The notes beneath the pieces are model-generated. The model did not search any database and was not told where the DNA came from. It saw only the letters and a program-made list of their open reading frames with translations. Shown in pieces: positions 23,238 to 33,700 of a stretch of DNA of 64,000 nucleotides; the first letter of the stretch is position 1; every line of letters begins with the position of its first letter. Position numbers and translations under genes: made by a program. Origin of the DNA: Streptomyces viridochromogenes (GTDB lineage Bacteria > Actinomycetota > Actinomycetes > Streptomycetales > Streptomycetaceae); NCBI RefSeq assembly GCF_001270495.1, contig NZ_LGUR01000207.1:162273-226272 (forward strand), written 5' to 3'.

Positions 23238-26200
23238 ATGCCGTACATCGCACGCGCCCGTGCCCGCGTGAGACGCCGGGCGGGCCGACTCGCCGGGCTG
23301 ACCACAGCGTCGCTGTTGCTGGGCCTCGCCGCGCCCCTCGTTCCCGCGCAGGCAGCGGAAACGGCCGGGGCGGCGGAGATCACCGACGGCCTCGCCCTCT
23401 GGTACAAGCTCGACGCCGCCTCCGGCAGCACGGTGCCCGACGCCTCCGGCAACGGCCGCGACGGCACGGTCAACGGCGCCGCGGACTGGTCCGGCACCGG
23501 TCAGGGGCTCGCCTTCAACGGCTCGGACACCTACGTCAAGGTGCCGAACGACGTCATGAAGGGCATGGCCGCGATCACCGTCTCGCTGGACGTGCGGATC
23601 GACTCCACGCAGAGCACGCCGTACTTCCTCTACGGCTTCGGCAACACCAGCGGCGGCAACGGCAACGGCTACCTCTTCACCACCGGCAACTCCCTGCGGA
23701 CGTCCATCGCCGGCGGCAACTGGTCGACCGAGCAGACCACCAAGCCCGCCGACTCCCACAACCTCACCCGCGCCGTCTGGAAGCACCTCACCTACACCCA
23801 GACCGGCAACACGGGCGTGCTGTACGAGGACGGCGTCGAGGTCGGCCGCAACACATCCGTCAGCATCACCCCGGGCTCGATCGGCTCCGGCACCACCACC
23901 GCCAACTACCTGGGCAAGTCGGTCTACTCCGGCGACAAGCTGTTCAAGGGACGGATCCGCGACTTCCGGGTCTACGACCGTGCCCTCGCCGGCTCCGAGG
24001 TCGAGCAACTCGCCCTCCCCGTCGCCACCCAGGGCGTCGCCGACGACAAGGCCGCGCTGAGCCTCGGTGACACCAGCGCCGTCAGGGCCGACCTCGACCT
24101 GCCGAAGACCGGCACGGCGGGCGGATCCTCGATCAGCTGGGCCAGCGACGCTCCGGCCGTCGTGTCCGGCACCGGCAAGGTGACCCGCCCGGCCGCCGGT
24201 CAGCCCGACGCCCACGCCACGCTCACGGCGACCCTGAAGAAGGGCTCCGTGACCGACACCAGGACCTTCGAGGTCACGGTGCTCCCCGACTTCGACGACC
24301 GGACCGCCGCAGAGCAGGCCGCCGAAGCCCTCACGGTCCACAACCTCGACGACGTACGCGGCAACCTCACGCTCCCGTCGACCGGCTCCTACGGCACCGA
24401 CGTCACCTGGTCCTCCGCGAAGCCGGACGTCGTCTCGGCCGACGGCGTCGTCCGCCGACCCGCGCACGGCGACGGAGCCACGACGGTCGAACTGACCGCC
24501 ACCGTCACCAAGGGCGAGGCGAAGGCGACCCGCGCCTTCACCGCGAAGGTGCCCGAACTGCCGAAGCACGAGGCCCTCAAGGGCTACATGTTCAGCTACT
24601 TCACCGGCGAGGGCACCTCGGACGGCGAGCAGCTCTACGCCGCGCTCAGCAAGGGCGACGACCCGCTGAAGTGGCGGGAGCTGAACGACGGCAAGCCCGT
24701 CCTGACCTCCACGCTCGGCGAGAAGGGCCTGCGCGACCCCTTCATCATCCGCTCCCCCGAGGGCGACAAGTTCTACCAGATCGCCACCGACCTGCGGATC
24801 TACGGCAACGGCGACTGGGACGCGTCCCAGCGCACCGGCAGCAAGTCCATCATGGTCTGGGAGTCCACCGACCTGGTCCACTGGACGAACCAGCGGCTGG
24901 TTAAGGTCTCCCCGGACAGCGCGGGCAACACCTGGGCGCCGGAGGCGTTCTACGACGCGCAGCGCGGTGAGTACGTCGTCTTCTGGGCGTCGAAGCTGTA
25001 CGACAACGAGGCGCACTCCGGCGACACGTACAACCGCATGATGTACGCGACGACCCGCGACTTCTACACGTTCAGCGAGCCCAAGGTCTGGATCGACCGC
25101 GGCTACTCCGTCATCGACTCCACGGTGATCCAGCACGACGGGACGTACTTCCGCCTCTCCAAGGACGAGCGGAACAACACCTCCTCCACGCCCAACAGCA
25201 AGTTCATCTTCGAGGAGAAGAGCGACTCGCTCCTGGACCTCTCCTGGGACGCGGTCGCCGAGGGCATCGGCAAGGGCGCGATGAACGCGGCCGAGGGGCC
25301 GCTGGTGTTCAAGTCGAACACCGAGGACAAGTGGTACGCGTTCCTGGACGAGTTCGGTGGTCGCGGCTACATCCCGTTCGAGACGACGGACCTCGCCTCC
25401 GGCTCCTGGACCCCGTCCACCGGCTACGACCTCCCGGCCAAGCCCCGCCACGGCACGGTGCTTCCGGTGACACAGGCCGAGTACGACCGGCTGCTGCGCG
25501 CCTACCAGCCGGACCAGTTGGTGGCGGGCGTCGAGGACGTGACGGTGAAGACGGGGATCGGCGAGGCCCCGGTCCTCCCGGCGACCGTGATCGCCGAGTA
25601 CGCGGACGGCGTCAAGCGTCCCGTCTCCGTGACCTGGGAGGACGTCCCGGCGTCGAAGTACGCGCAGGCCGGCACCTTCACCGTGACCGGCAGCCTGCCC
25701 GACGGCGCCGCGATCCCGGTGCGGGCCGAGGTCACCGTCTCGGAGGAAGGCGCGGACGTCCCGGCCGACCTGCTCCTGCAGTACGACTTCGACGAGACCG
25801 GCGGCAGCATCGCCCGTGACTCCAGTGGCCACGGCTACCACGGCACCTACGTCCGTACGCCCGGCTTCGGCACCGGCGTCGACGGCGGCTCGTTCAAGAT
25901 GTCCGGCGACTCCGGCTCGCCGTATGTGAAGATCCCGAACGGTGTGCTGAAGGACGCCGACAGCGTCACCGTCTCGACGTACGCCAAGTGGAAGGGCGGG
26001 GACAACTTCCAGTGGCTGTTCGGGCTCGGGCCCGACAGCGACAAGTACCTCTTCGCCACCCCCTCCAACGGCGGGTCCAGCCTCTACTCGGCCATCACCA
26101 AGGCGAGTTGGTCGGCGGAGTCGAAGCTGACGGCCGGCTCGCGGCTCACGCCCGGCGAGTGGCAGCACGTCACCGTGACCCTCGACGGCACGACCGGCGC

Positions 26201-28457
26201 GATGGTCCTCTACGTGGACGGCATCGAGGCGGCCCGCACGACGACCACCATCAAGCCGTCCGAGCTGTACGACGGGAACAAGGACTACGGCGGCTACATC
26301 GGCAGGTCCCTGTACGCGGCCGACCCGTACTTCGGCGGCGAGGTCGACGACTTCCGCGTCTACGACCGGGCCCTGACGGCCGCCGAGGTCATGGAGCTCA
26401 GCGGCAACACCGCGGGCATCGCGAAGGCGACGCACCCCGCGCTGAAGGTCGACGCGCTCATCGACAACGCCGGCGGCAGGATCACGCTGCCGATGAAGGA
26501 GGGCACGGATCTCACGGCCCTCGCACCGGAGTTCACCCTCGCCCACGGCGCGGCGATCAGCCCCGCCTCCGGCACCGTGCGGGACTTCAGCAAGCCGGTG
26601 ACGTACGAGGTGACCGGCTCGGACGGCACGAAGCGCACCTGGACCGTCTCGGCGCTCGTCATGCGGAGCCCGGTGCTGCCGGGGCTGAACGCCGACCCGA
26701 ACATCGTCCGCTTCGGCGACACCTTCTACCTGTACCCGACCACCGACGGCTTCGAGGGCTGGAGCGGTACGCAGTTCAAGGCGTACTCCTCGACCGACCT
26801 GGTCCACTGGAAGGACCACGGCGTCATCCTCGACCTGGGTCCGGACGTCTCCTGGGCGGACAGCAGGGCGTGGGCGCCGGCGATCGCCGAGAAGGACGGT
26901 AAGTACTACTTCTACTTCTGTGCCGACGCCAACATCGGCGTCGCGGTGTCCGACTCGCCGACGGGCCCGTTCAAGGACGCGCTCGGTCAACCGCTGCTCA
27001 AGGCGGGCCAGTTCAGCGGCCAGATGATCGACCCCGCCGTGTTCACGGACGACGACGGGCAGTCGTATCTCTACTGGGGCAACGGCCGCGCGTACGTCGC
27101 GCCGCTGAACGACGACATGACCTCCGTCGACACGTCGAAGGTCAAGGACATCACCCCGAGCGGCTACAACGAGGGCACCTTCGTCGTCAAGCGCAAGGGC
27201 ACCTACTACTTCATGTGGTCGGAGAACGACACCCGGGACGAGAACTACCGCGTCGCCTACGCCACCGGCCCCTCCCCCACCGGCCCGTGGACCAAGCACG
27301 GCGTGATCCTGGAGAAGGACCTCTCCCTCGGTATCAAGGGCCCCGGCCACCACTCGGTCGTCCATGTCCCGAACACCGACGACTGGTACATCGCCTACCA
27401 CCGGTTCGCCATCCCCGGCGGCGACGGCACCCATCGCGAAACGACCGTCGACAAGCTGGAGTTCGACGCCGAGGGACTGATCAAGAAGGTCGTGCCCACC
27501 CTCACCGGCATCGACCCGGTGACCGTTGTGCACGCCGGTCCGGACGGCAGCGGCAAGGAAGGCGACGCGATCCCGCTGAACGGCACGATCTCCGGTGCGG
27601 GCAGCCCGAAGTGGTCGGTCGAGGACGACGCGCCCTGCACGGTCGCCGACCCCAAGGCCGCGCGGACCACGATCACCTGCACCGACGACGGCACGTACGA
27701 CGTCACCCTGACCGGCGGCCGGGGCAGCGACACGGCCACCGTCGCCGTCGCCAACGCGGCACCGGCGATCACGGCGGCGACCGGGCCGAAGTCCGCCGTG
27801 CCGGTCCGCCAACGCGCCACGGTCACCGCCGACTTCGGTGACGCGGGCAGCCGGGACTCCCACACCTGCACGGTCGACTGGAAGGACGGCACCGACCCGA
27901 CCGCGGGCACGGTCACCGGCAGCGTGTGCCGCGCCGAGCGCGCCTACACCAAGCCCGGCATCCATCGTCCGGTGATCAGGGTCACCGACGACGACGGCGC
28001 CTCGGACAGCATCACGCTCCCCGAGCTGATCGTCTACGACCGCGCCGCGGGCCCCGCGCTCGGCACCGGCGTGATCACTTCCCCGGCCGGCGCCTACCCG
28101 GCCAAGCCGGAGCTGACCGGCAAGGCGGCCTTCTCCTTCGCCGTCGCGTACGTCAGGGGAGCCACCGCCCCCACGGGCAAGGCCGCCTTCGACCTCGGGC
28201 CGGCCAAGTTGAAGTTCCGTTCCACCGGCTCCGACTGGCTCGTGGTCACCGGCTCCCGGGCGGTCTACCAGGGCTCCGGCACCGTCAACGGCAGCGGCGG
28301 CTACGGCTTCCGGATCACGGCGACGGACGGCCCGGACACCTTCCGCATCAAGATCTGGAAGAAGTCCACGGGTGACGTGGTCTACGACAACGCCGACGGC
28401 GCGAGGACCACGGGCGTCGTCAGGATCGGCGACGACCCCGGAGGACGTGAGGGCTGA
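23238..28457 (+). CDS. secreted modular glycosidase with two GH43 and two LamG-like domains, 1739 aa
   Basis: Signal peptide ends near AQAAET (about residue 37). Approximate order: LamG-like jelly roll 45-260, two bacterial Ig-like repeats 265-440, GH43 447-745, Ig-like 750-840, LamG-like 845-1050, linker domain 1055-1145, GH43 1147-1420, PKD-like 1425-1605, C-terminal beta domain to 1739. First GH43: GLRDPFIIRSPEGDKFYQIA and NAAEGPLVFK. Second: LNADPNIVRFGDTFYLYPTT, MIDPAVFTDDDGQSYLYWG and YNEGTFVVKRKGTYYFMW. Each has the expected catalytic acids. It probably trims arabinose- or galactose-containing plant polysaccharide outside the cell. ATG 23238 was chosen because it starts the signal peptide. 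The C-terminus has no sortase signal. Confidence 0.88.
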   Translation: MPYIARARARVRRRAGRLAGLTTASLLLGLAAPLVPAQAAETAGAAEITDGLALWYKLDAASGSTVPDASGNGRDGTVNGAADWSGTGQGLAFNGSDTYVKVPNDVMKGMAAITVSLDVRIDSTQSTPYFLYGFGNTSGGNGNGYLFTTGNSLRTSIAGGNWSTEQTTKPADSHNLTRAVWKHLTYTQTGNTGVLYEDGVEVGRNTSVSITPGSIGSGTTTANYLGKSVYSGDKLFKGRIRDFRVYDRALAGSEVEQLALPVATQGVADDKAALSLGDTSAVRADLDLPKTGTAGGSSISWASDAPAVVSGTGKVTRPAAGQPDAHATLTATLKKGSVTDTRTFEVTVLPDFDDRTAAEQAAEALTVHNLDDVRGNLTLPSTGSYGTDVTWSSAKPDVVSADGVVRRPAHGDGATTVELTATVTKGEAKATRAFTAKVPELPKHEALKGYMFSYFTGEGTSDGEQLYAALSKGDDPLKWRELNDGKPVLTSTLGEKGLRDPFIIRSPEGDKFYQIATDLRIYGNGDWDASQRTGSKSIMVWESTDLVHWTNQRLVKVSPDSAGNTWAPEAFYDAQRGEYVVFWASKLYDNEAHSGDTYNRMMYATTRDFYTFSEPKVWIDRGYSVIDSTVIQHDGTYFRLSKDERNNTSSTPNSKFIFEEKSDSLLDLSWDAVAEGIGKGAMNAAEGPLVFKSNTEDKWYAFLDEFGGRGYIPFETTDLASGSWTPSTGYDLPAKPRHGTVLPVTQAEYDRLLRAYQPDQLVAGVEDVTVKTGIGEAPVLPATVIAEYADGVKRPVSVTWEDVPASKYAQAGTFTVTGSLPDGAAIPVRAEVTVSEEGADVPADLLLQYDFDETGGSIARDSSGHGYHGTYVRTPGFGTGVDGGSFKMSGDSGSPYVKIPNGVLKDADSVTVSTYAKWKGGDNFQWLFGLGPDSDKYLFATPSNGGSSLYSAITKASWSAESKLTAGSRLTPGEWQHVTVTLDGTTGAMVLYVDGIEAARTTTTIKPSELYDGNKDYGGYIGRSLYAADPYFGGEVDDFRVYDRALTAAEVMELSGNTAGIAKATHPALKVDALIDNAGGRITLPMKEGTDLTALAPEFTLAHGAAISPASGTVRDFSKPVTYEVTGSDGTKRTWTVSALVMRSPVLPGLNADPNIVRFGDTFYLYPTTDGFEGWSGTQFKAYSSTDLVHWKDHGVILDLGPDVSWADSRAWAPAIAEKDGKYYFYFCADANIGVAVSDSPTGPFKDALGQPLLKAGQFSGQMIDPAVFTDDDGQSYLYWGNGRAYVAPLNDDMTSVDTSKVKDITPSGYNEGTFVVKRKGTYYFMWSENDTRDENYRVAYATGPSPTGPWTKHGVILEKDLSLGIKGPGHHSVVHVPNTDDWYIAYHRFAIPGGDGTHRETTVDKLEFDAEGLIKKVVPTLTGIDPVTVVHAGPDGSGKEGDAIPLNGTISGAGSPKWSVEDDAPCTVADPKAARTTITCTDDGTYDVTLTGGRGSDTATVAVANAAPAITAATGPKSAVPVRQRATVTADFGDAGSRDSHTCTVDWKDGTDPTAGTVTGSVCRAERAYTKPGIHRPVIRVTDDDGASDSITLPELIVYDRAAGPALGTGVITSPAGAYPAKPELTGKAAFSFAVAYVRGATAPTGKAAFDLGPAKLKFRSTGSDWLVVTGSRAVYQGSGTVNGSGGYGFRITATDGPDTFRIKIWKKSTGDVVYDNADGARTTGVVRIGDDPGGREG

Positions 28458-28549
28458 CCCTGAGACCCGCTCCGGACGTTCCCTGGTTCCGTCCCTGATT
28501 CCGGACGTGAACGGTTGTGGCCACCCTCGGCTCGCTGTGAAGCTCGTCG

Positions 28550-28565
28550 AGGAGTGGCCACTCCT
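28550..28565. promoter_or_regulatory. perfect 16-bp palindrome before the S33-type peptidase
   Basis: AGGAGTGG directly followed by CCACTCCT gives a loop-free inverted repeat 46 bp upstream of GTG 28611. With no loop and no T-run it resembles an operator more than a terminator, although it also lies 93 bp after the preceding gene. Confidence 0.35.
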
Positions 28566-28610
28566 GTGTTCCATGGTCCGAGAAGTATCAGGAGTACCAG
28601 GAGGAACTCT

Positions 28611-30155
28611 GTGCAACCGTTCATGAAGGCGCTCACCGGGGCGCTCACCGCGGGCGTGCTCGCGGTCGGCGCGCTGGTGCTCGGCCCCGGCGTGGCGGAC
28701 GCCGGCCCCTCCGGCCGCTTATCCGCAGGCCCCTCGGTCGCACCCGTCGCCCCGATCGACTGGAAGCCGTGCCCCGAGCATCCCACGGCCGAGTGCGGCA
28801 CCCTGCGGCTGCCGGTGGACTGGGCGCACCCGGCGGGCGAGAAGTTCGACATGGCGGTGGCACGGCGCAAGGCGACCGACCCGGACCGCCGGGTCGGCGC
28901 GCTCCTGGTCAATCCGGGCGGGCCGGGGGACTCGGGGGTGAACTTCGCCCTCACCCGCGCGCCCGCCCAGTTCAGCAAGGACCTCCAGGCCAGGTTCGAC
29001 ATCGTCGGCTTCGATCCGCGCGGTGTCGGAGGCAGCCGGCCGGTGAAGTGCTCGACGGAACTGCTCGGCCGGGCGCCGTCCGCGTACCCCCGCGACCAGG
29101 CGGAGTTCGACCGGCTGGCCGCCTACAACCGGGAGTTGCGCGAGGACTGCCGACGGCACAGCGGCCCGGTCTTCGACCACGCCGACACCCTCGGCGTCGT
29201 CCGCGACATGGAGGCCCTACGCAGGTCACTGGGCGAGCAGAAGCTCACCTACTTCGGCCACTCGTACGGCACGCTGATCGGCGAGCAGTACGCGGAGCTG
29301 TACGGCGACCGGATCCGGGCCATGGCCCTCACCGCGAACATCGACCACAGCCTGGGCGCCCGGGACTTCATCGTCTCCTCCGCGGTCGCCGCCGAGGACT
29401 CCTTCCACGAGTTCGTGAAGTGGTGCGGCCGCTCGCCGTCCTGCGCACTGCACGGCCGGGATGTCACCGCCGTGTGGGACGGTCTGCTCGCCCGCGCCGA
29501 CCGGGGCGAGATCCGGGATCCGGAGGACCCCGGCCGGACCCTCTCCGCGAACGACATCGCCCTGTTCGCCTTCAGGTACAAGTTCTACGGCCCGGACTGG
29601 GACGAACTCGCCGACTATGTGGCCGGACTCGAAGCGCAGACGCGGCCGGGCTCCCACGCCGAACCGCGGCCGGGCACATGGGAGACGCCTGCCGCCAAGG
29701 GCACCGGTCAGCAGACGGAGGCCGCCCCCTTCTCCGCGGTGTTCTGCCAGGACTGGCGTATCCGGCCGAAGGACTACCGGGAGTTCGCCCGTCTGACCGA
29801 GGCCGAACTGCGGGCTGCGCCGCACATGCGCGGCTCACCACGCGTCCACGCCGCGCTGGCCGGGTGCGTCGGCTGGCCGGACGAGGTGAACAACCCGCAG
29901 CACCGCCTGCGCATCACCGAGGCGCCCAAGATCCTCATGCTGCACTCCCGCCACGACCCGGCGAACAACCACGCGTGGGCGACCAACGTGCACCGGCAGA
30001 CCCGCGGGACGACCGTCCTGGTGACGTACGAGGGCGCGGGACACAGTGTCTACGGACGCAGTGACTGCACCCGGGGCGCGGTGGACGGCTACCTCATGGC
30101 CCTGACGATTCCGCAGGACGGAAGCAGCTGCCCCGCGGCCGGTCCGGGCGGCTGA
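28611..30155 (+). CDS. secreted alpha/beta hydrolase, tripeptidyl-aminopeptidase (SlpD/SlpE) type, 514 aa
   Basis: N-terminal signal peptide (MKALTGALTAGVLAVGALVL region, cleavage near ADAGP), then the actinomycete S33-type exopeptidase pattern: GALLVNPGGPGDSG, FDIVGFDPRGVGGS, nucleophile elbow TYFGHSYGTLIGEQYAE, acid in LHSRHDPANN and histidine in GAGHSVYGRSDCT, with the TAP-like C-terminal domain. These enzymes clip short peptides from protein N-termini outside the cell. GTG 28611 has GGAGG 6 nt upstream. It is monocistronic. Confidence 0.88.
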   Translation: MQPFMKALTGALTAGVLAVGALVLGPGVADAGPSGRLSAGPSVAPVAPIDWKPCPEHPTAECGTLRLPVDWAHPAGEKFDMAVARRKATDPDRRVGALLVNPGGPGDSGVNFALTRAPAQFSKDLQARFDIVGFDPRGVGGSRPVKCSTELLGRAPSAYPRDQAEFDRLAAYNRELREDCRRHSGPVFDHADTLGVVRDMEALRRSLGEQKLTYFGHSYGTLIGEQYAELYGDRIRAMALTANIDHSLGARDFIVSSAVAAEDSFHEFVKWCGRSPSCALHGRDVTAVWDGLLARADRGEIRDPEDPGRTLSANDIALFAFRYKFYGPDWDELADYVAGLEAQTRPGSHAEPRPGTWETPAAKGTGQQTEAAPFSAVFCQDWRIRPKDYREFARLTEAELRAAPHMRGSPRVHAALAGCVGWPDEVNNPQHRLRITEAPKILMLHSRHDPANNHAWATNVHRQTRGTTVLVTYEGAGHSVYGRSDCTRGAVDGYLMALTIPQDGSSCPAAGPGG

Positions 30156-30187
30156 GCACCGAGGCGGCACGGCACCCTCGACCGGCG

Positions 30188-30325
30188 CCCTGGGTTGTCC
30201 TTGACCGCCGCGTTCCATACCCGGTCCATGGCCGCCCGCTCCCACGGCGGCACGTCGGGTGCGGCGGTCTCGGCCAGACGCACGTTGTCGACGTCCGGCA
30301 ATTGGATCTCGCGAGAGTGCAACAA
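30188..30325 (-). pseudogene. possible N-terminal relic of a Nudix-type gene; degenerate interval 30156-30727
   Basis: The reverse strand reads LHSREIQLPDVDNVRLAETA and PPWERAAMDRVWNAAVKDNP, which resembles the first about 45 residues of a Streptomyces Nudix-related protein, then loses any resemblance before the end of the peptidase gene. Nothing corresponding to a Nudix box is present. The rest of the 570-bp interval has frames without convincing starts or families and looks like decayed sequence. Confidence 0.3.
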
Positions 30326-30727
30326 GGATTCGGCCACAGGACATCGTGTCAGGACAGTGAGCCACCTCGAGCCTCGCAGCGGCCGCCGCTGTCCGGGCTG
30401 GAGGGCCGGGCAGGACAGCACCGCATAGATGCCCTCAGCGGCGCTGAGCCGCGTCACCCCCGAACGGTTCGAGGTCCGGGCGGCGAAGGCCGGCGCCAAC
30501 CAGCGTTGCAGGCCCACGGCGATCACCGCCCGTCGGCCTTTACGGTCGTGGATGTCGGCGACGTCGAACACCCGCCCCGAGCCGTAGCGTCACGCCAGCT
30601 TCTTCCGAACACCACCATCGGCGAGACACGAAAGAACAGATCACGGCCGACCCGACGGCGGCGTCGGCAGGCAGACGACAACGGCTTCCACCTGGTGCGG
30701 CTGCCGGTGGTGCTCTGAACCGTTGCC

Positions 30728-33700
30728 TCAGCGGCCGCCGCCCAGCACCGCGAGCACGGCCTCGCCCAGCGCCTCCGGGTCCAGGTCGGCGTACGTGGAC
30801 ACCGCGTCCTCGTACGCCGCCTTGTCCGCGTTCGATGCTGCCTCGCGGGAGACGGCCGAGGACATCGTGGGCTGGAAGTTGCGCAGGGCGCGGAAGCGGT
30901 CGGCGAGCGCGAGCAGCCGTACGCCCCGCGCTGTCGCGCCGGTGGACAGGTCGACCGTCCCGAGGGCGAGCAGCAGGGCCCCGCACACCGGGAAGTCCAC
31001 CGTCACCCGGTGCGGGGCGACCTTGGGGCGGGTCAGCAGCGTGGTCAGCCGGTCCGGGAGCGGTGTCGCGATGCCTGCGACGAGGTCGAGGCGGCCGTGC
31101 CGGGCGTGGGCGGTCACGGCGACCGCCTGGAGTTCCAGCACCCAGGGTTCCATGACGAGTTCGTCGCCGAAGACAGGGCTGGCGCCGTGCTCCAGCCGGG
31201 CCACGGCACGGCGCCACAGCGCCAGCCCGGTCTCGATGTCCCCACGGGCGAGGGCGATCTCGGCGCGGGCTCCCAGGTCGGGGACGAACGCGTCGGAGCC
31301 CTCGCCGTCGGGCTGGTGCCGCAGTGCCTCACCGAGCCAGTGCTCGGCCGCGTCGAGATCCCCGGTCTGGAGGTTGGCGAGCATCATGCCCCAGCGCAGC
31401 CCGATCGGGTCGCCCCACTCGCCGTACTCCTCCAACGCCTCCAGCGCGGACCGCACATGGACGATGGCCTCGGCGCCCCGTTCCATCTGGAGGCACAGCT
31501 CGGCGACGCGCGAGGCGGGCCAGAAACTGAGCAGGGGGATGTTCCGGTCGCCGAGGGCCGCCACCATCCGGCGGGCGGCGTCCAGGGCCCGGTCCGGCTG
31601 GTGCTCGCTCTGCCACACATAGCTGGCCAGGCAGTTGGCGACGCCGGCGAGCAGCGGGGCGTCGCTGTCGCACAGGGCCTCCAGGGCGCTGTGGTCGCCG
31701 AGTACCTCGGGCAGTGCGGACAGCACGGTCGCGACGGCGCGGACGAGGGTGTCCGGCGGGGCGGGCGGCAGCCGTCTCAGGGTGACGAGGGTGCGGACGG
31801 CGCCGGGGCCGACGCCGAGGAAGATGTTGGCGGTGGTCAGGGCGGCGGCGGTGCGGGCCGGTTCGACGTAGTCGGGGCCGGGCCGGTAGTGGGAGAGCAG
31901 CCCGGCGGTGTCCTCGGTGAGGGCGATCAGGCGCGCGTAGTTGGCGTCGGTGGTCCACAGGCCGGCCAGGACGGCGGTGACCGTGGCGACGGTGTCGGCG
32001 TCCGCGCGGGCGAGGGCGATCCGCACGGCCTGGACGAGGTTGTCCTGCTCGGCGCGGATGAGGTGCCAGGAGGCGAGCGGGTCGGGACCGAACGGCGCGT
32101 CGTGGTACTCGACTCCGAAGTCCCGCGCCCAGTGCAGGAACCGTTCCTCGACCGTCGCGTCCTCACCGGCCCGCTCGCGGTGGGCGGCGGCGAACTCCCG
32201 TACCGTCTCCAGCATCCGGAAGCGGCTGCCGTACGCGGTGTCGGTCACCTTGAGCAGGGACTGGTCGACGAGGTCCGCCAGCACGTCCAGGGTGTCGTCG
32301 TCGCCGAGGAGGTCCGCGAGGACGTGTTCGGCCGCGGTGGCGGTGAAACCGCCGGGGAAGACGGCGAGGGCGCGCAGGGCGGTCCGGCCCGCCGGTTCGA
32401 GCAGGTTCCAGCTCCAGTCGACGACGGCGTGCAGGGTGCGGTGCCGCTGGGGTGCGTCCCGGGGACCGCCGCGCAGCAGGGCGAACCGGTCCTCCAGGCG
32501 GCGGGCGATCTCGGCCACCGACATCACCCGGACCCGGGCGGCGGCGAGTTCGGTGGCGAGCGGCAGTCCGTCGAGGCGGTGGCACAGGTCGGCCACGGCG
32601 TCGGTGGGCAGCTCGACGCCGGGGCGGGCGGCGCGGGCGCGCTGTTCGAACAGCTCGACGGTGGTGGCCGGGTCCAGTTCGGGCAGCGGGTGGACGGTCT
32701 CGGAGGACAGTCCGAGCGGGGCGCGGCTGGTGGTGAGGACGCTGACGTTCCTGGTCATCGACACGAGGGCCTGGACGAGGCCGGCGACGCCGGAGACCAC
32801 CTGCTCGCAGTTGTCCAGGACGAGCAGCGCCGGTCCGGGGCCGAGGGCGCCGACGATGCCCGCGAGCGCGTCGGCGGGCGGCCCGAAGCCTCCGGTGGGG
32901 GCGCGCAGGCTGTCCCCGACGCCGAGCGCCGAGGCGACCTCGCCCGCGACGTCGGCGTCCTGGCGGACACCGGCGAGCGGCACCAGATGCACGACCCGGT
33001 GTTCGGCCTCGCGCGCGACGGCACTCGCGAGGCGCGTCTTGCCGAGGCCGCCCGGCCCGACGACGGACGTGACCCGTGAGCTGTGGATCAGCCGGGTGAC
33101 GGCGGCGATGTCGGCCTCCCGCCCGAGCAGCGGGTTCGGTTCGTGCGGCACCCCGCGCCGCACCACGGGCGCCTGACCACGCAGCAGCTCCTGGTGCAGC
33201 TCCTGAAGGGCGGGACCCGGATCGGTGCCCAGCTCGTCGCGCAGGCGGCGGCGATGGATGTCGTACGTCGCCAGCGCGGCGGCGGCTCCGGCGGTGGCCA
33301 CCTGACAGCGCATCAGCTCCAGCAGCGGCTCCTCGTCGAGGGGGTGCCCGGCCACCAGCTCGGCGAGCGGTCCCACCGCCTCCTCCCGGCGCCCGGCGCG
33401 GGCCAGCGAGAGCGCCCGCAGCCGCACCAACGACAGGTGCGTGGCGCCCAGTTCGAGGCGCAGGGCCACCAGGGGGTCGCCGATCGGCGCCCTTTCCGCG
33501 GGGCCGCCGCCCCACAGCGCGAGGCCCTCCTCGGCCTCGGCGACCGCGCCGTGATGGTCCCCGGCCCGTGCCTTCTCCCGTCCCGCTGCGGCGTGCAGCT
33601 GGACGGCCCAGGCGTCGACCTGGTCCTCGCGCAGGGCGATGCGGTAGCCGGTGGGTGTGCTCGCGATGACCTCCACGCCGAGCAGCGACCGGGCCCGCGA

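Noticed and set aside
23220..28616. Very long reverse-strand open frame (about 1800 codons) opposite the double GH43 gene
   Set aside because: It follows from GC-rich codon bias of the forward gene; composition is Gly/Val/Arg/Asp-rich without motifs, signal or starts, while the forward frame has clear domains.
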